A stretch of 64,000 nt of DNA from Flavobacteriales bacterium (GTDB lineage Bacteria > Bacteroidota > Bacteroidia > Flavobacteriales_D > Sanyastnellaceae), in contig JAIBBG010000003.1 of the NCBI GenBank assembly GCA_019694805.1, positions 62,001-126,000 on the forward strand, written 5' to 3'. The notes under the pieces were generated by a model. It was not told the origin of the DNA, ran no database searches, and was given only the letters and a program-made list of their open reading frames with translations. Every line of letters starts with the position of its first letter. Position 1 is the stretch's first letter. Below, piece by piece: positions 9,254 through 18,909 of this stretch. Both the position numbers and the translations under genes were made by a program.

Positions 9254-10003
9254 ATGGCCATCAATATTCTCGTTGTAGAAGACGAAAGCATCGTTCGCAA
9301 AGACATAGAACGTAGTCTTGAAAAATTGGGATACAACGTAGTTGGACATGCAGATAATGGAGAACGCGCTCTTGAAGTTGCGCGCGAAACCAAGCCGGAT
9401 CTGGCTTTGATGGATATCCAGATCAAGGGCAACATGAGTGGGATCGAAACAGCAGAAGCCATCAAGCAGGAAATGGACATTCCTGTGATTTACCTTACTG
9501 CCTATGCTGATGAACCAACGCTAAACAAAGCGAAGCTTACCGAACCACATGGATATATTCTGAAACCATTTAAAGAAGTGGATTTGCACACCACCATTGA
9601 GATGGCCGTGCACAAACACGGTAAGGAACGTGAAGTGAAAGTAGAGAACGAATTGTTGAAGTCACTTACCAATTTCAAATCATCTGCCAATTATCTTTTC
9701 ATCAAACACCAATCGAAATTGGTGAAAGTAAATACCGCCGATGTCTACTACGTGGAAGCGCTGAAAGATTATATGCAAATAGTCACGGCAGACGTGAAAT
9801 ACACCATTCACGCCACCATGAAGGATATTGAAAGAAAACTGCCAAAAACGGTTTTCCAGAGACTGCACCGCTCATTTATTGTGAATATGGACAAGATCTC
9901 ATCTATTTCTGGCAGTGATGTGATACTGGCGGATATTCAAAAAGAAATTCCTGTTGGTGGAAACTACCGAGATGAATTCAGTGAACGCATTAACGTTTTG
10001 TGA
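9254..10003 (+). CDS. LytTR-family response regulator
   Basis: A 249-residue two-domain regulator. The receiver domain spans residues 3-118 with the acidic pocket E9/D10, the phospho-acceptor D54 in DLALMDIQI, a YLTAYAD switch segment and LKPF near 105. The LytTR DNA-binding domain spans about 145-248 (VKVNTADVYYVEALKDYMQI ... FQRLHRSFIVNMDKI ... IPVGGNYRDEF). It follows the HisKA_2 kinase by 80 nt and is very probably its partner. LytTR regulators bind imperfect direct repeats in promoters; none could be assigned here. Its stop codon is 1 nt from the stop of the convergent TonB-receptor gene. Confidence 0.95.
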   Translation: MAINILVVEDESIVRKDIERSLEKLGYNVVGHADNGERALEVARETKPDLALMDIQIKGNMSGIETAEAIKQEMDIPVIYLTAYADEPTLNKAKLTEPHGYILKPFKEVDLHTTIEMAVHKHGKEREVKVENELLKSLTNFKSSANYLFIKHQSKLVKVNTADVYYVEALKDYMQIVTADVKYTIHATMKDIERKLPKTVFQRLHRSFIVNMDKISSISGSDVILADIQKEIPVGGNYRDEFSERINVL

Positions 10004-10004
10004 T

Positions 10005-12452
10005 CTAAAAATCGATTCGATAGAAAAAGACCGGGAGCAATCCGAGCTGATATTCCTTTCTCACAGATTGTGCAGGATCTCCCGACTCATCAGGTGCGTA
10101 TGTTAATGACAACACGTTTTTGGTGTTCAGCAAATTCACAAGATCCAGCCCTATTTCGTGGGTTGTTTTTTCCCGATTCAGTCTCAAGTTGAGTTTCAAA
10201 TCCAATCTGAAATAGGGATCAAACTGTAGGGTATTTCGCAATGAGTCAACATACACGAGTTCGCGTGCAGCATTGCTTGCATGGATATCTGCCGGACCAT
10301 ACCACCTTCCTCCAGCAACAGTCACCTTGGTCCCCACAACAAAAGCGCTACCCTTTTTGATGTTGAATTCTTTGCTTCCTAACGCATTCAGTGCATACCC
10401 TCCATTGAAATCTGTGTTTCTCTCAACGCCATCACTGCCGCGATATGTTGCATTGAACCATGAGCCCGTAAACAGAAACAACCAACCCCGCTGATAGAAT
10501 TTTTCTACGGTAATCTCAGCACCGTAATTCTCACCTCTTCCAGCATTCATGAGTTCGCCCGGAAAAAACCGAGAGAACCCTGCCCCGGTATTCAGGAGAG
10601 AGAATGACGACGAGTCTTTTTCAACAGGAACATGACTCAATTGCTGAAAGTAGATTTCTGAAAGGATACGAATGCCTTTTTTCAAAACAACCTGATAACT
10701 GATCACATAATGAATGCTTCTGGTCAAATCCATTTTATCGTTTAGCGTTGCCCTCTGGGCTCCTAAGGAGTCTGTCAGTGGTACCCGGTAGAAATACATA
10801 TATGCGGGCTGCATGCCGCTATGCATGCCGCAAGCCAAGGCGATGTGCTGACTTTCTTTGAATTCCCACTTGAGGGCAACACGCGGCTCCGCTATTCGTT
10901 GGCTTTGGCTCAGGGTAAAAAATGTAGTATGAATACCCGCATTTAGACTCAGCGCATTGGTCAACTTATATCTCCACTGCACATATGGTTGAATAAGAAA
11001 TGCTGAAGCGTTGCTGTCCCAACGCCTATCCCATTTGTTGTACCATGCAGAAGAATCATCAAGCGAACTTCTCACACTATCCGTCATGATCCACCTGAAA
11101 TAATCAATATTGAATCCAACGCGCACTAGATGTTGCGCTTTGAATTTATGATTAAATACAAGCGCACCAGCGTATTTGTTCTGTCGAAAGCGGTAATCCA
11201 GCAAGGGTTTTAGCGAGTCCACAACATAAGTCGATGTAGTGTCGAGATGTCGATAGACGAGCTCATGGTAACTATCTACCACATCAGACATCGCGGCAAG
11301 AGTAACCTTCAAAAATGATTTTTTGTTGAGAGTTTTGCTCCAGGTTAATCCACCAACACCCATCCCGGATCCAAAATATTGATCACGATCGTTCTGGCCA
11401 TAAATATTCCTTTGATCTGGACTCTTCTGATTACTGATAAGGATATCAACTTGACTTAAGCCACCAATACCCCAAATGGACAAGACGGAGTTGTTTTTCC
11501 CCGGGAAAAACAACCTGAAATTACCATCCTGATAACGCGGTACAGCATCTGTCCCAATGTCGATACCAATTTTTGAAAAGAGGCTAACGGTGCTGTATCT
11601 GTATCCAACGAGATAGCTGCTTCCTTTTTCTTTATTCAATGGCCCCTCTGCCATGAGTTCTGTGCCAAGAAATCCAAACTGACCCGTGAATTCATGCTGG
11701 CTATTGTTGCCATTTCTCAATCGAAGATCAAATACACCTGCGGTGCAATTGCCATATTCTGCAGGAAAAGCTCCTGTGTAGAAATCAGAATTGGCCAAGT
11801 ATTTATTGTTGATGATGCTCACGGGCCCGCCTGTGGTGCCCGGAATATTGAAGTGGTTGGGATTAGGTATGTCAACCCCTTCTACACGCCACAACACACC
11901 CAAAGGCGAATTGCCACGGATCACAATGTCGTTCCTCGAATCATCTGCACCTTGAACACCCGCAAAATTGCTCGCCATGCGCGCAGGATCTCCTCGGCTA
12001 CCCGCATACCTGTTCGTTTCGTTCACACTGAATTGTCTCGAGCTGACTGTCGCCATTTCATTTTGAGACTCTCCTTCTCGGGTTGCACGGATCTCAACTT
12101 CAGCCATCTCCACCACCATGGGCTCTAATTCAATGTTGAAAATGGACTCCTTGCCGCTGCTGATCATCACATCATCCAAAATTTTTTGTTCATAGCCACT
12201 CATGGCAACGACAATTTTTACGCGTCCAACGGGCACACCGTCCATGCGAAAATGACCGGATTCATCCGTTGCTGTTGAGGATTTGAACGATTCTCCTGCG
12301 TTGACCTGAATGACAGCCCAAGGAATGGGAATGTGGGTATCTGATTCTTCAACGATTCCGCGAATGGTTTGTGTAACGAGATTTGTTTGCGCATAGATCG
12401 CGCGTACAAACACACTCAACAATATGGCTATAGTTAATCTGCAATACCGCAT
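10005..12452 (-). CDS. TonB-dependent receptor with carboxypeptidase-like N-terminal domain
   Basis: An outer-membrane receptor of about 815 residues. I place the start at the internal ATG (12452) because MRYCRLTIAILLSVF...YAQ is a good signal peptide; the upstream ATG at 12476 adds only eight residues. After the signal come a carboxypeptidase-regulatory-like domain (about 25-115: RGIVEESDTHIPIPWAVIQV ... IELEP), the plug (about 120-260, with the VIRGNSPLGVLWRVEGVDIPNPNHF region) and a 22-strand-type barrel to the end. No SusD-like lipoprotein is adjacent, so this is a lone receptor and its substrate (siderophore, peptide or vitamin) cannot be told. It follows the giant PKD protein by 24 nt, and an inverted repeat brackets its start codon. 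Confidence 0.9.
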   Translation of the reverse strand: MRYCRLTIAILLSVFVRAIYAQTNLVTQTIRGIVEESDTHIPIPWAVIQVNAGESFKSSTATDESGHFRMDGVPVGRVKIVVAMSGYEQKILDDVMISSGKESIFNIELEPMVVEMAEVEIRATREGESQNEMATVSSRQFSVNETNRYAGSRGDPARMASNFAGVQGADDSRNDIVIRGNSPLGVLWRVEGVDIPNPNHFNIPGTTGGPVSIINNKYLANSDFYTGAFPAEYGNCTAGVFDLRLRNGNNSQHEFTGQFGFLGTELMAEGPLNKEKGSSYLVGYRYSTVSLFSKIGIDIGTDAVPRYQDGNFRLFFPGKNNSVLSIWGIGGLSQVDILISNQKSPDQRNIYGQNDRDQYFGSGMGVGGLTWSKTLNKKSFLKVTLAAMSDVVDSYHELVYRHLDTTSTYVVDSLKPLLDYRFRQNKYAGALVFNHKFKAQHLVRVGFNIDYFRWIMTDSVRSSLDDSSAWYNKWDRRWDSNASAFLIQPYVQWRYKLTNALSLNAGIHTTFFTLSQSQRIAEPRVALKWEFKESQHIALACGMHSGMQPAYMYFYRVPLTDSLGAQRATLNDKMDLTRSIHYVISYQVVLKKGIRILSEIYFQQLSHVPVEKDSSSFSLLNTGAGFSRFFPGELMNAGRGENYGAEITVEKFYQRGWLFLFTGSWFNATYRGSDGVERNTDFNGGYALNALGSKEFNIKKGSAFVVGTKVTVAGGRWYGPADIHASNAARELVYVDSLRNTLQFDPYFRLDLKLNLRLNREKTTHEIGLDLVNLLNTKNVLSLTYAPDESGDPAQSVRKEYQLGLLPVFFYRIDF

Positions 12453-12464
12453 AGGCGTATTGCA
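12440..12464. repeat. inverted repeat around the TonB-receptor start codon
   Basis: Perfect 8-bp arms TGCAATAC and GTATTGCA are separated by 9 nt. On the transcribed minus strand the preferred ATG (12452-12450) lies in the loop. It could be a repressor operator or an mRNA hairpin limiting initiation. Function is inference. Confidence 0.4.
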
Positions 12465-12499
12465 TAAGTACGGCAAGACGATGTAAAATCAAAAAGTGA

Positions 12500-15400
12500 T
12501 CAACGAAGTAGAATTACACTGCCATTGGAGCGTTGGATAGAAACATCAGTAGCTGTGCGCAGTTCAAGGGTCCAGATGTATGAACCATCCTGTGCGGGCT
12601 CGCCTTGATACATCCCGTTCCAGCCTTTGAATGGAACATCCGAAGAAAATACCAACAATCCCCAGCGATCAAAAACCTGAAACTTGTAATGTGTAATATC
12701 AAAACCAGTCACAACAGGATAGAAGACTTCATTATGTCCATTGAGGTCGGGAGTAAATGCTGTGGGTACAAACACAAGTAGTTGTGGATTTACTTTGACA
12801 AGTTTCGAAATGGTGTCTCTGCAACCAAAGCTATTCCAGACACTTTGAGAAATGAAATAATATCCATGATCTTCATAGAAGTGTTCTCCTTCGGGAAACA
12901 TGTCAAACGACTCATCACCAAAATCATAATACCAATCGGTAACATCTTCGCTTGCTGTGTTCATGATGTGGAATACCGGTGAGGTAAAACTGACTTCATC
13001 TTCACAAACGAAACCAGCAACCGGATTCGGATATACTGTAACTCCACCAAAGATGGTCGTATCTGCAGAACATCCATTGTTGGACAACACGGAAAGAGTA
13101 ATATCATAGTTTCCCGGCTCATCCATGATAATTGAAGCATTTTGAGAAGTGCTGGCTTGTGTGGTTTCGATCAACCAATTCCAGGAACTGATGTAAGACG
13201 GAGGATTCACCGAACTCAAATCCAAAAGCTGAATTTCTGTTCCTTCACAAGTTTGTTCATTTGCAATTAGAAAATCAGCGATAGGTATTGGATAGATCGT
13301 GATGCTGTCTGCATATATACTCTGACAACCACTTGAGCTCGTAGCGATGTATGTTACAAGATATTGCCCCTCTGAATCGTAAAGGTTGTCAGCAGTGTTA
13401 CCATATTCATGCGGATGGCTATCGCCAAAGGACCACTCTTCATTCGTGACAATGCCTTCTGAAATGGTTGAGTTTGCTGAAAACATCGACTCAACGCCAA
13501 AACATCCATCTGTTATGTTAACCACAGGAAGAGGTGCAGGGAAAACTTCAAGCGAATGGGTGAGCGTATCATCGCAGCCAAAACTACTTACGGCAATGAG
13601 TGAAAGATCTGTTTGACCTGACGTCAGAAAAGTATAAATCAGCGAGTCTTGAGAAATGATTTCGTTGTTCTCCACCATCCAAATCCATTGGACAATAGAG
13701 TCGCTTGCTATGGTGCTATAATCATAGAAAATTTCTTGTGAGTATTGACATGCATCTTGGTGTGAAAAGACCATTTGCGGCACCGCATGCACCAATACAC
13801 TGGTGTCTCTGGTGGATGTACAACCATAATCGCTTACACAGCTGATGTTGATGTTTTGAATTCCGGGATTCAAAAAATGCACAGCCGGTGGATCGAATGT
13901 CTCAGCGCTAACATCAGGACCTATTTGCCAATTTGTCTCTGCAATGTTGCCTGATTCAATGGTGGTCTCATTGGCAATAACAAAAGGTTCATCATGACAG
14001 ACCTCATCAAAATTCAAAACAATCTCTGGCAAAGGCCTCACTGAAATCGTTGACGTATCACTTGCTGCGCAACCATCTGCATCCACGAATTCATAGATGA
14101 TGTCATACACGCCGGTGCCAGTTTGTGGTGCAAAAAATGTAATGGTGTCTTGTTGTAATGTGTAGATACCGTCTGCAGGAGTACCGCCATCCAGCACGAT
14201 GGTATCGGCATCTAAACACCAATCACCCAGATCTTCAAAAGCCACTTCGGGAAGGGCTTTGATATAAATATTTTGCACAGCAGAATTGACACACAAAAAA
14301 GTATCCGTGTAGGTATATTCTATTGAATAACTCATATTCTCCGTCCAAGAGGGATCAAAATTGGTTGTAGTCACATCGTCAACGGTATACACTCCAGGCG
14401 GTGAAGAAGGCGTACCTGTGGTCAGATCAAATGGATTATCTAGATGGCACACCAGAGGATCTTCATGGATAGTCACCTGCGGTAAATCTTTCACTTCAAT
14501 ATGAATGGTATCGGTGCGAACGCAATCGGCATAATAGCCGGTCAACAAAAAATCGGCATCATCTGCAGGGTGAAGCAGAAATGAATTGCTGGCACCCCCC
14601 AGGGTTATTTCACTCATGTCTTGCCAAACATATGAAGTGGCATTCTCAATCGTTACAAACGCAGTATCCCCGTAACATAGGTACTCAGGTACCGAATAAC
14701 TAAGCAAAAATTCTTCAACCACGATAGAGTCGGTACAACTTACCAAAACAGGACAACCATTTGGATCAGTCATGATCACCGATGGACAGTATGTACCAGG
14801 CACAGTATAGGTGTGTGTGGTGGATGTGTTTCCTGAGGCGTCACCAAAACCATCGTTGAAGTCCCAGAAGTAATCGAAATAAGTATCTGCAGGATTGAAT
14901 GCTGCAATAGATAAATCGAAAGGCGCGCAGACTGCAGTATCCAGAAGTTGAGAGAATGGACCAACCTGATTACCGTAGTTGAGAATATCCGGAATTACCA
15001 ATGTGGCCTCACACCCAAATTGATTCACCACAGTGAGCGACACATCATAAACACCGATGGGATAAGTATGATATGCCATCATACCAAATCCACTTTGCCC
15101 ATCGCCAAAATCCCACTCCGAGTTGACCACTGTTCCGGGTGTTGTGTTATCAAATTGAACGCCGTATAAGCAATTGTTGATACTCGATGTGAAATCAAAT
15201 GACACTTCTGGATCGACAATGTGAACCGCCTGATCATTGCAATAACTGCGAACACAACCGGCACCATTGTCCGCATAAAGGCACACTTCGTAGGTGCCAT
15301 TTTGCGCGTAAATGTGTGACGGCGCAGAAAGGACGCTCGTGTTGTCGGAACTGCTTGGATCACCGAAGTCCCAACTATAGGTGACATTGTCCGGACCATC

Positions 15401-18178
15401 TGAATAATTCACGAACTGAACAGCATCTCCTGCGCAACTCGGATCTGATGCGGCTATGAAATTTACTGTAGGTGGAAGCACAAGATTGATTTCTTGTGTC
15501 ACAGTTGAGGTGCAGCCCAAACTATCTGTTGCTGTGAGCGTGGCGCTGAGCCCTTGATCATAGTTGTATGGAGGAAGAAATGTATGAAATGGATTTTCAC
15601 TGTTGCTAATACTTCCATCGCTGAATATCCATTGCCATGAAACCAAATCCGAAAGGTCTGGCTGGAATCCGAGATTCACCGAATTACACGCATCAATGGT
15701 TGTGGTTTGGAATGATGCAAAATCGGGATTACTCGATACGTGGATAACATCATCATAGATCAATTCGGTAGAACAACCATTGATATCTGTCGTGATGACC
15801 GTTACATCAACAAAACCACCCTCTTCAATCACGACAGATGGCCACCAGAAATAATTGGGGTTTGAAAATGCATAGGTCTGCGCTCCACCATTCCAAGTGT
15901 GAGCAATATGCCAATAGCCCTGATTGGCCATCCAATTGACCACGATATGATCTCCGCTGCTGAAGGTCACGTCCCAATGAGGATTAAACACTTCACAGTG
16001 TAGCGTCACCTCTAATGGTGGACAACCATTGTTAGGTGAAAATGTCATGTTGGCATTTGGAGCGGAAACGGTAATGTCTACCGATTGTGTATCGGGACAA
16101 TCTGATCCATCAGCAAATGCGGAAAGCAGCACTGTGTAGGTGCCAGCCGTTGTATAAACGTGCGTGGGTGTGTGATCATTAATCAGCAATCCTGATCCGT
16201 CACCAAAGTCCCAAACAATGGAATCGGCACCAATGGATATGTCATTGAATGTGGCAGACATTTCACCACACATAACTTGATACTCAAAAACAGCAACCGG
16301 GGGTTCCACATAAATGAGGTTCTCCATGGTTTGTGTGATGTTACAAGCTCCATTGAAAACCGTCAGTGAAACATCAAACCATCCTGTGTCTGGATAATCG
16401 TGAGTAATACACTCTTCTGTGAGCGCCATGATCACCCAACCGCTACCATCATAAAAATTCCAGGAAAATGTGTTGCCGGGTTGTTCATTCACACAAAACT
16501 CAACGGGCTCACCCGCGCATGTTGTTGTAGCAGAAACGGTGAAATTGGCGTCAACTTCAGTCAAAACCTGGATGGCTTGTGGGTTGGTATAAGTGGCTAT
16601 ACAACCCGAATTTGTTTCAATGCTCAGGGTGATGTTGTGAAAGCCAGTACTGGTGTATGCAAATGTTGGAACAAGTCCTTGTGCATCTACAATTCCGTCT
16701 TCATCAAAATCCCAATTGTAAGTTGCCACTGGATCTACTGTATTGACAACGATGTCTGTAACAACGACATTCTGATTCGTGCAAACGGTAAGGCCATTGT
16801 CAAAACTTACAGTGGGTAATTGTATCACGATGTAATCCACCAACTCCATTTCGTTCACACACCCATTAGAACTCGTAGCGACAAGACGAATATCGAATAA
16901 CCCATAGTCATCAAACGTATAGGTTAGATTCTCAGAAGTGCCAACTGACACTCCATCTACAAACCATTCATAACTAATAGATCCTGTTCCGGATGATTGG
17001 TTATCGAATTGCACAGTAAAGGGGAAAGAACATGATGTTGTGGTATCCGCAACAAACGCCATATTGGCGCCCTCTTGTATGGTAATGGATCCGGGTCCTG
17101 TTTGTGAATCCACACATCCGCTGCTGTAGGTAACTTCCAGTGATGGCAAATAATTTCCTGCGTCGGAGAATATGTGGGTCACTGAAAGTCCTGTAGCATC
17201 AGTTGTTCCATCACCATCGAAATCCCACTCTGCAGTGGGTGGTTCGGGTAAGGTTGTACTGGTAAAAGTGAATACTTCTCCTTCACACCCTGTCTGATCA
17301 TTCACCGTGAATGTTGCGTTGGCGGTTGCAAATATTTCAAGTGAATGACAGACTTGATCTGTACATCCAATATCATCGGATACAGTTAAACAAACATCAA
17401 ATAAACCTGTTGAGACGTAATTGTGCGACACCTGTTCCGTTCCGTTAACTTCTAATGTACCCCCATCTCCAAACTCCCACGTGGAAGTCAGCGACGTCTC
17501 ACCAGATGATTCATTGGTCATACTTATATCCAATGGTGGATTACAGTCCAATTGGTTGCTGAGGGTGAATACCGCTTGAGGGAAGTGATCTACTACCTCA
17601 ATGAGTCCGGGTAGAGTAATGTCTGCGAAGCAACCAAATTCGTCCTCAACAGAAAATACAGGTGTAAATACACCAGTTTGATTATAGCAATGCGATGGGT
17701 TTTGTTCAACTGAAGATGATCCATCCCCAAAATCCCAAGACCATTCTACAATGCTTCCTTCGCCTTGAATACTGATGTCGTTGAAGTTAACACACAAAGG
17801 AAAACAACCGGCGTCATCATCAACATTGAATTGCGCCGTTGGTAAGGCGTGTACACTGATGTAGCTTTGAAGGGTCGCAGTTTGTGAGCCGTTGATGGTA
17901 AGGCTTACATCGTAATCTCCAGGAATGGTCAAAATAGCGATGTATTGTGGAGAAGTCGAAGTCAGCACCGATCCCGAGGGCGTTGTAATTTGCCAGAGAT
18001 AACTGGAAATACTGCCCGCCGATGGAGAGGTCACCGAAATGACCACGCCTAAAGGCGCACAGCCATCGGTATTGTTGGCTTGGAATGTTTGTGCATGAAT
18101 TACCGGGGCAGCAGCAAAAAGCAGCGTGGTAGCACAGATCATGCGCCTCAGAAAATTATGCATATGTGGTGAAATCAC
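12500..18178 (-). CDS. giant PKD-repeat cell-surface protein with T9SS type B sorting domain
   Basis: An 1892-residue protein with a signal peptide (MICATTLLFAAAPVIHAQ); ATG at 18163 is an alternative start. The body is a chain of PKD-like Ig domains, about ten of which show the WDFGDG hallmark or a close variant (SWDFGDGSS, EWDFGDGQSG, FWDFNDGFGD, EWSFGDSHPH), mixed with Cys-containing Ig-like modules. The last roughly 90 residues are a gliding/CHU-type C-terminal domain typical of T9SS type B substrates (FVPTAFTPDLNGHNEVF ... FKVFDRWGxxVF-like ... GWNG ... DGSYIWTLEL). It should be exported by T9SS and kept at or released from the surface as an adhesin or binding scaffold. It lies directly upstream of the TonB receptor gene, so joint expression is plausible. 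Confidence 0.93.
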   Translation of the reverse strand: MISPHMHNFLRRMICATTLLFAAAPVIHAQTFQANNTDGCAPLGVVISVTSPSAGSISSYLWQITTPSGSVLTSTSPQYIAILTIPGDYDVSLTINGSQTATLQSYISVHALPTAQFNVDDDAGCFPLCVNFNDISIQGEGSIVEWSWDFGDGSSSVEQNPSHCYNQTGVFTPVFSVEDEFGCFADITLPGLIEVVDHFPQAVFTLSNQLDCNPPLDISMTNESSGETSLTSTWEFGDGGTLEVNGTEQVSHNYVSTGLFDVCLTVSDDIGCTDQVCHSLEIFATANATFTVNDQTGCEGEVFTFTSTTLPEPPTAEWDFDGDGTTDATGLSVTHIFSDAGNYLPSLEVTYSSGCVDSQTGPGSITIQEGANMAFVADTTTSCSFPFTVQFDNQSSGTGSISYEWFVDGVSVGTSENLTYTFDDYGLFDIRLVATSSNGCVNEMELVDYIVIQLPTVSFDNGLTVCTNQNVVVTDIVVNTVDPVATYNWDFDEDGIVDAQGLVPTFAYTSTGFHNITLSIETNSGCIATYTNPQAIQVLTEVDANFTVSATTTCAGEPVEFCVNEQPGNTFSWNFYDGSGWVIMALTEECITHDYPDTGWFDVSLTVFNGACNITQTMENLIYVEPPVAVFEYQVMCGEMSATFNDISIGADSIVWDFGDGSGLLINDHTPTHVYTTAGTYTVLLSAFADGSDCPDTQSVDITVSAPNANMTFSPNNGCPPLEVTLHCEVFNPHWDVTFSSGDHIVVNWMANQGYWHIAHTWNGGAQTYAFSNPNYFWWPSVVIEEGGFVDVTVITTDINGCSTELIYDDVIHVSSNPDFASFQTTTIDACNSVNLGFQPDLSDLVSWQWIFSDGSISNSENPFHTFLPPYNYDQGLSATLTATDSLGCTSTVTQEINLVLPPTVNFIAASDPSCAGDAVQFVNYSDGPDNVTYSWDFGDPSSSDNTSVLSAPSHIYAQNGTYEVCLYADNGAGCVRSYCNDQAVHIVDPEVSFDFTSSINNCLYGVQFDNTTPGTVVNSEWDFGDGQSGFGMMAYHTYPIGVYDVSLTVVNQFGCEATLVIPDILNYGNQVGPFSQLLDTAVCAPFDLSIAAFNPADTYFDYFWDFNDGFGDASGNTSTTHTYTVPGTYCPSVIMTDPNGCPVLVSCTDSIVVEEFLLSYSVPEYLCYGDTAFVTIENATSYVWQDMSEITLGGASNSFLLHPADDADFLLTGYYADCVRTDTIHIEVKDLPQVTIHEDPLVCHLDNPFDLTTGTPSSPPGVYTVDDVTTTNFDPSWTENMSYSIEYTYTDTFLCVNSAVQNIYIKALPEVAFEDLGDWCLDADTIVLDGGTPADGIYTLQQDTITFFAPQTGTGVYDIIYEFVDADGCAASDTSTISVRPLPEIVLNFDEVCHDEPFVIANETTIESGNIAETNWQIGPDVSAETFDPPAVHFLNPGIQNINISCVSDYGCTSTRDTSVLVHAVPQMVFSHQDACQYSQEIFYDYSTIASDSIVQWIWMVENNEIISQDSLIYTFLTSGQTDLSLIAVSSFGCDDTLTHSLEVFPAPLPVVNITDGCFGVESMFSANSTISEGIVTNEEWSFGDSHPHEYGNTADNLYDSEGQYLVTYIATSSSGCQSIYADSITIYPIPIADFLIANEQTCEGTEIQLLDLSSVNPPSYISSWNWLIETTQASTSQNASIIMDEPGNYDITLSVLSNNGCSADTTIFGGVTVYPNPVAGFVCEDEVSFTSPVFHIMNTASEDVTDWYYDFGDESFDMFPEGEHFYEDHGYYFISQSVWNSFGCRDTISKLVKVNPQLLVFVPTAFTPDLNGHNEVFYPVVTGFDITHYKFQVFDRWGLLVFSSDVPFKGWNGMYQGEPAQDGSYIWTLELRTATDVSIQRSNGSVILLR

Positions 18179-18279
18179 CTTGGATCAATAGGGTCCGCAC
18201 TTATACCCTTGAATACATTGAAAGGTTGCGATTCGCTCCGGTTCTGGCGTGTTAACTTTACCGCCTTGATTACTTCGAC

Positions 18280-18909
18280 ATGAAAAACAAATACTTGAGA
18301 AAATTTGTCAGCTATGTGCTGAACGGGCTGGTGATTACTCTTCCTGTTTTTGGCACAGGGTATATCATATACAAGGTCTTCATGTGGTTAGACTCTATTG
18401 TGCCTCGTCTTTGGTACTCCGATGCAGAATTGACGAAAAGAGAGGATGGATTCTCGGGTTGGGGAATTTTAGTCCTCCTCTTCATGCTTTTTTTCATGGG
18501 TTGGCTTGGATCATTATTCATCAATGAACAAATCAAAAACGGATTTGAAAAGCTGATGAACAAAATCCCCGGGGTAAACAATTTGTACAACACGATTTCC
18601 GACATCATGGGAGCATTGGTCGGAAATAAGAAGAAGTTCAATCAACCGGTGTTGGTCAAGGTGAGCGATCAACTCGATCTGGAAATGATTGGATTCATCA
18701 CTGACACCGATTTATCTCAGCTCGGTGACATTTCAGGCAAAGTAGCTGTTTATTTTCCGATGAGCTACAGCTTTGCCGGACACCTGATGATTGTTCCTGT
18801 GAGACACATCAAACGCATTGAAAGAAACGCCGTCGACATCATGAAATACGCTGTAAGCGGGGGAATTGTGGAATTAGATCATGAAGATGAAAAGCACAAG
18901 GGCCACTAA
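18280..18909 (+). CDS. DUF502-family inner-membrane protein
   Basis: A 209-residue protein. Helix 1 covers about residues 12-33 (YVLNGLVITLPVFGTGYIIYKVF) and helix 2 about 62-84 (WGILVLLFMLFFMGWLGSLF). A cytosolic part of about 120 residues follows, with the family-typical IPGVNNLYNTISDIMGAL, the VLVKV strand and YFPMSYSFAGHLMIVP. DUF502 proteins are widespread and have no settled function. Its 3' end overlaps the start of the EamA permease by 29 nt, so the two are translated from one message. Confidence 0.88.
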   Translation: MKNKYLRKFVSYVLNGLVITLPVFGTGYIIYKVFMWLDSIVPRLWYSDAELTKREDGFSGWGILVLLFMLFFMGWLGSLFINEQIKNGFEKLMNKIPGVNNLYNTISDIMGALVGNKKKFNQPVLVKVSDQLDLEMIGFITDTDLSQLGDISGKVAVYFPMSYSFAGHLMIVPVRHIKRIERNAVDIMKYAVSGGIVELDHEDEKHKGH

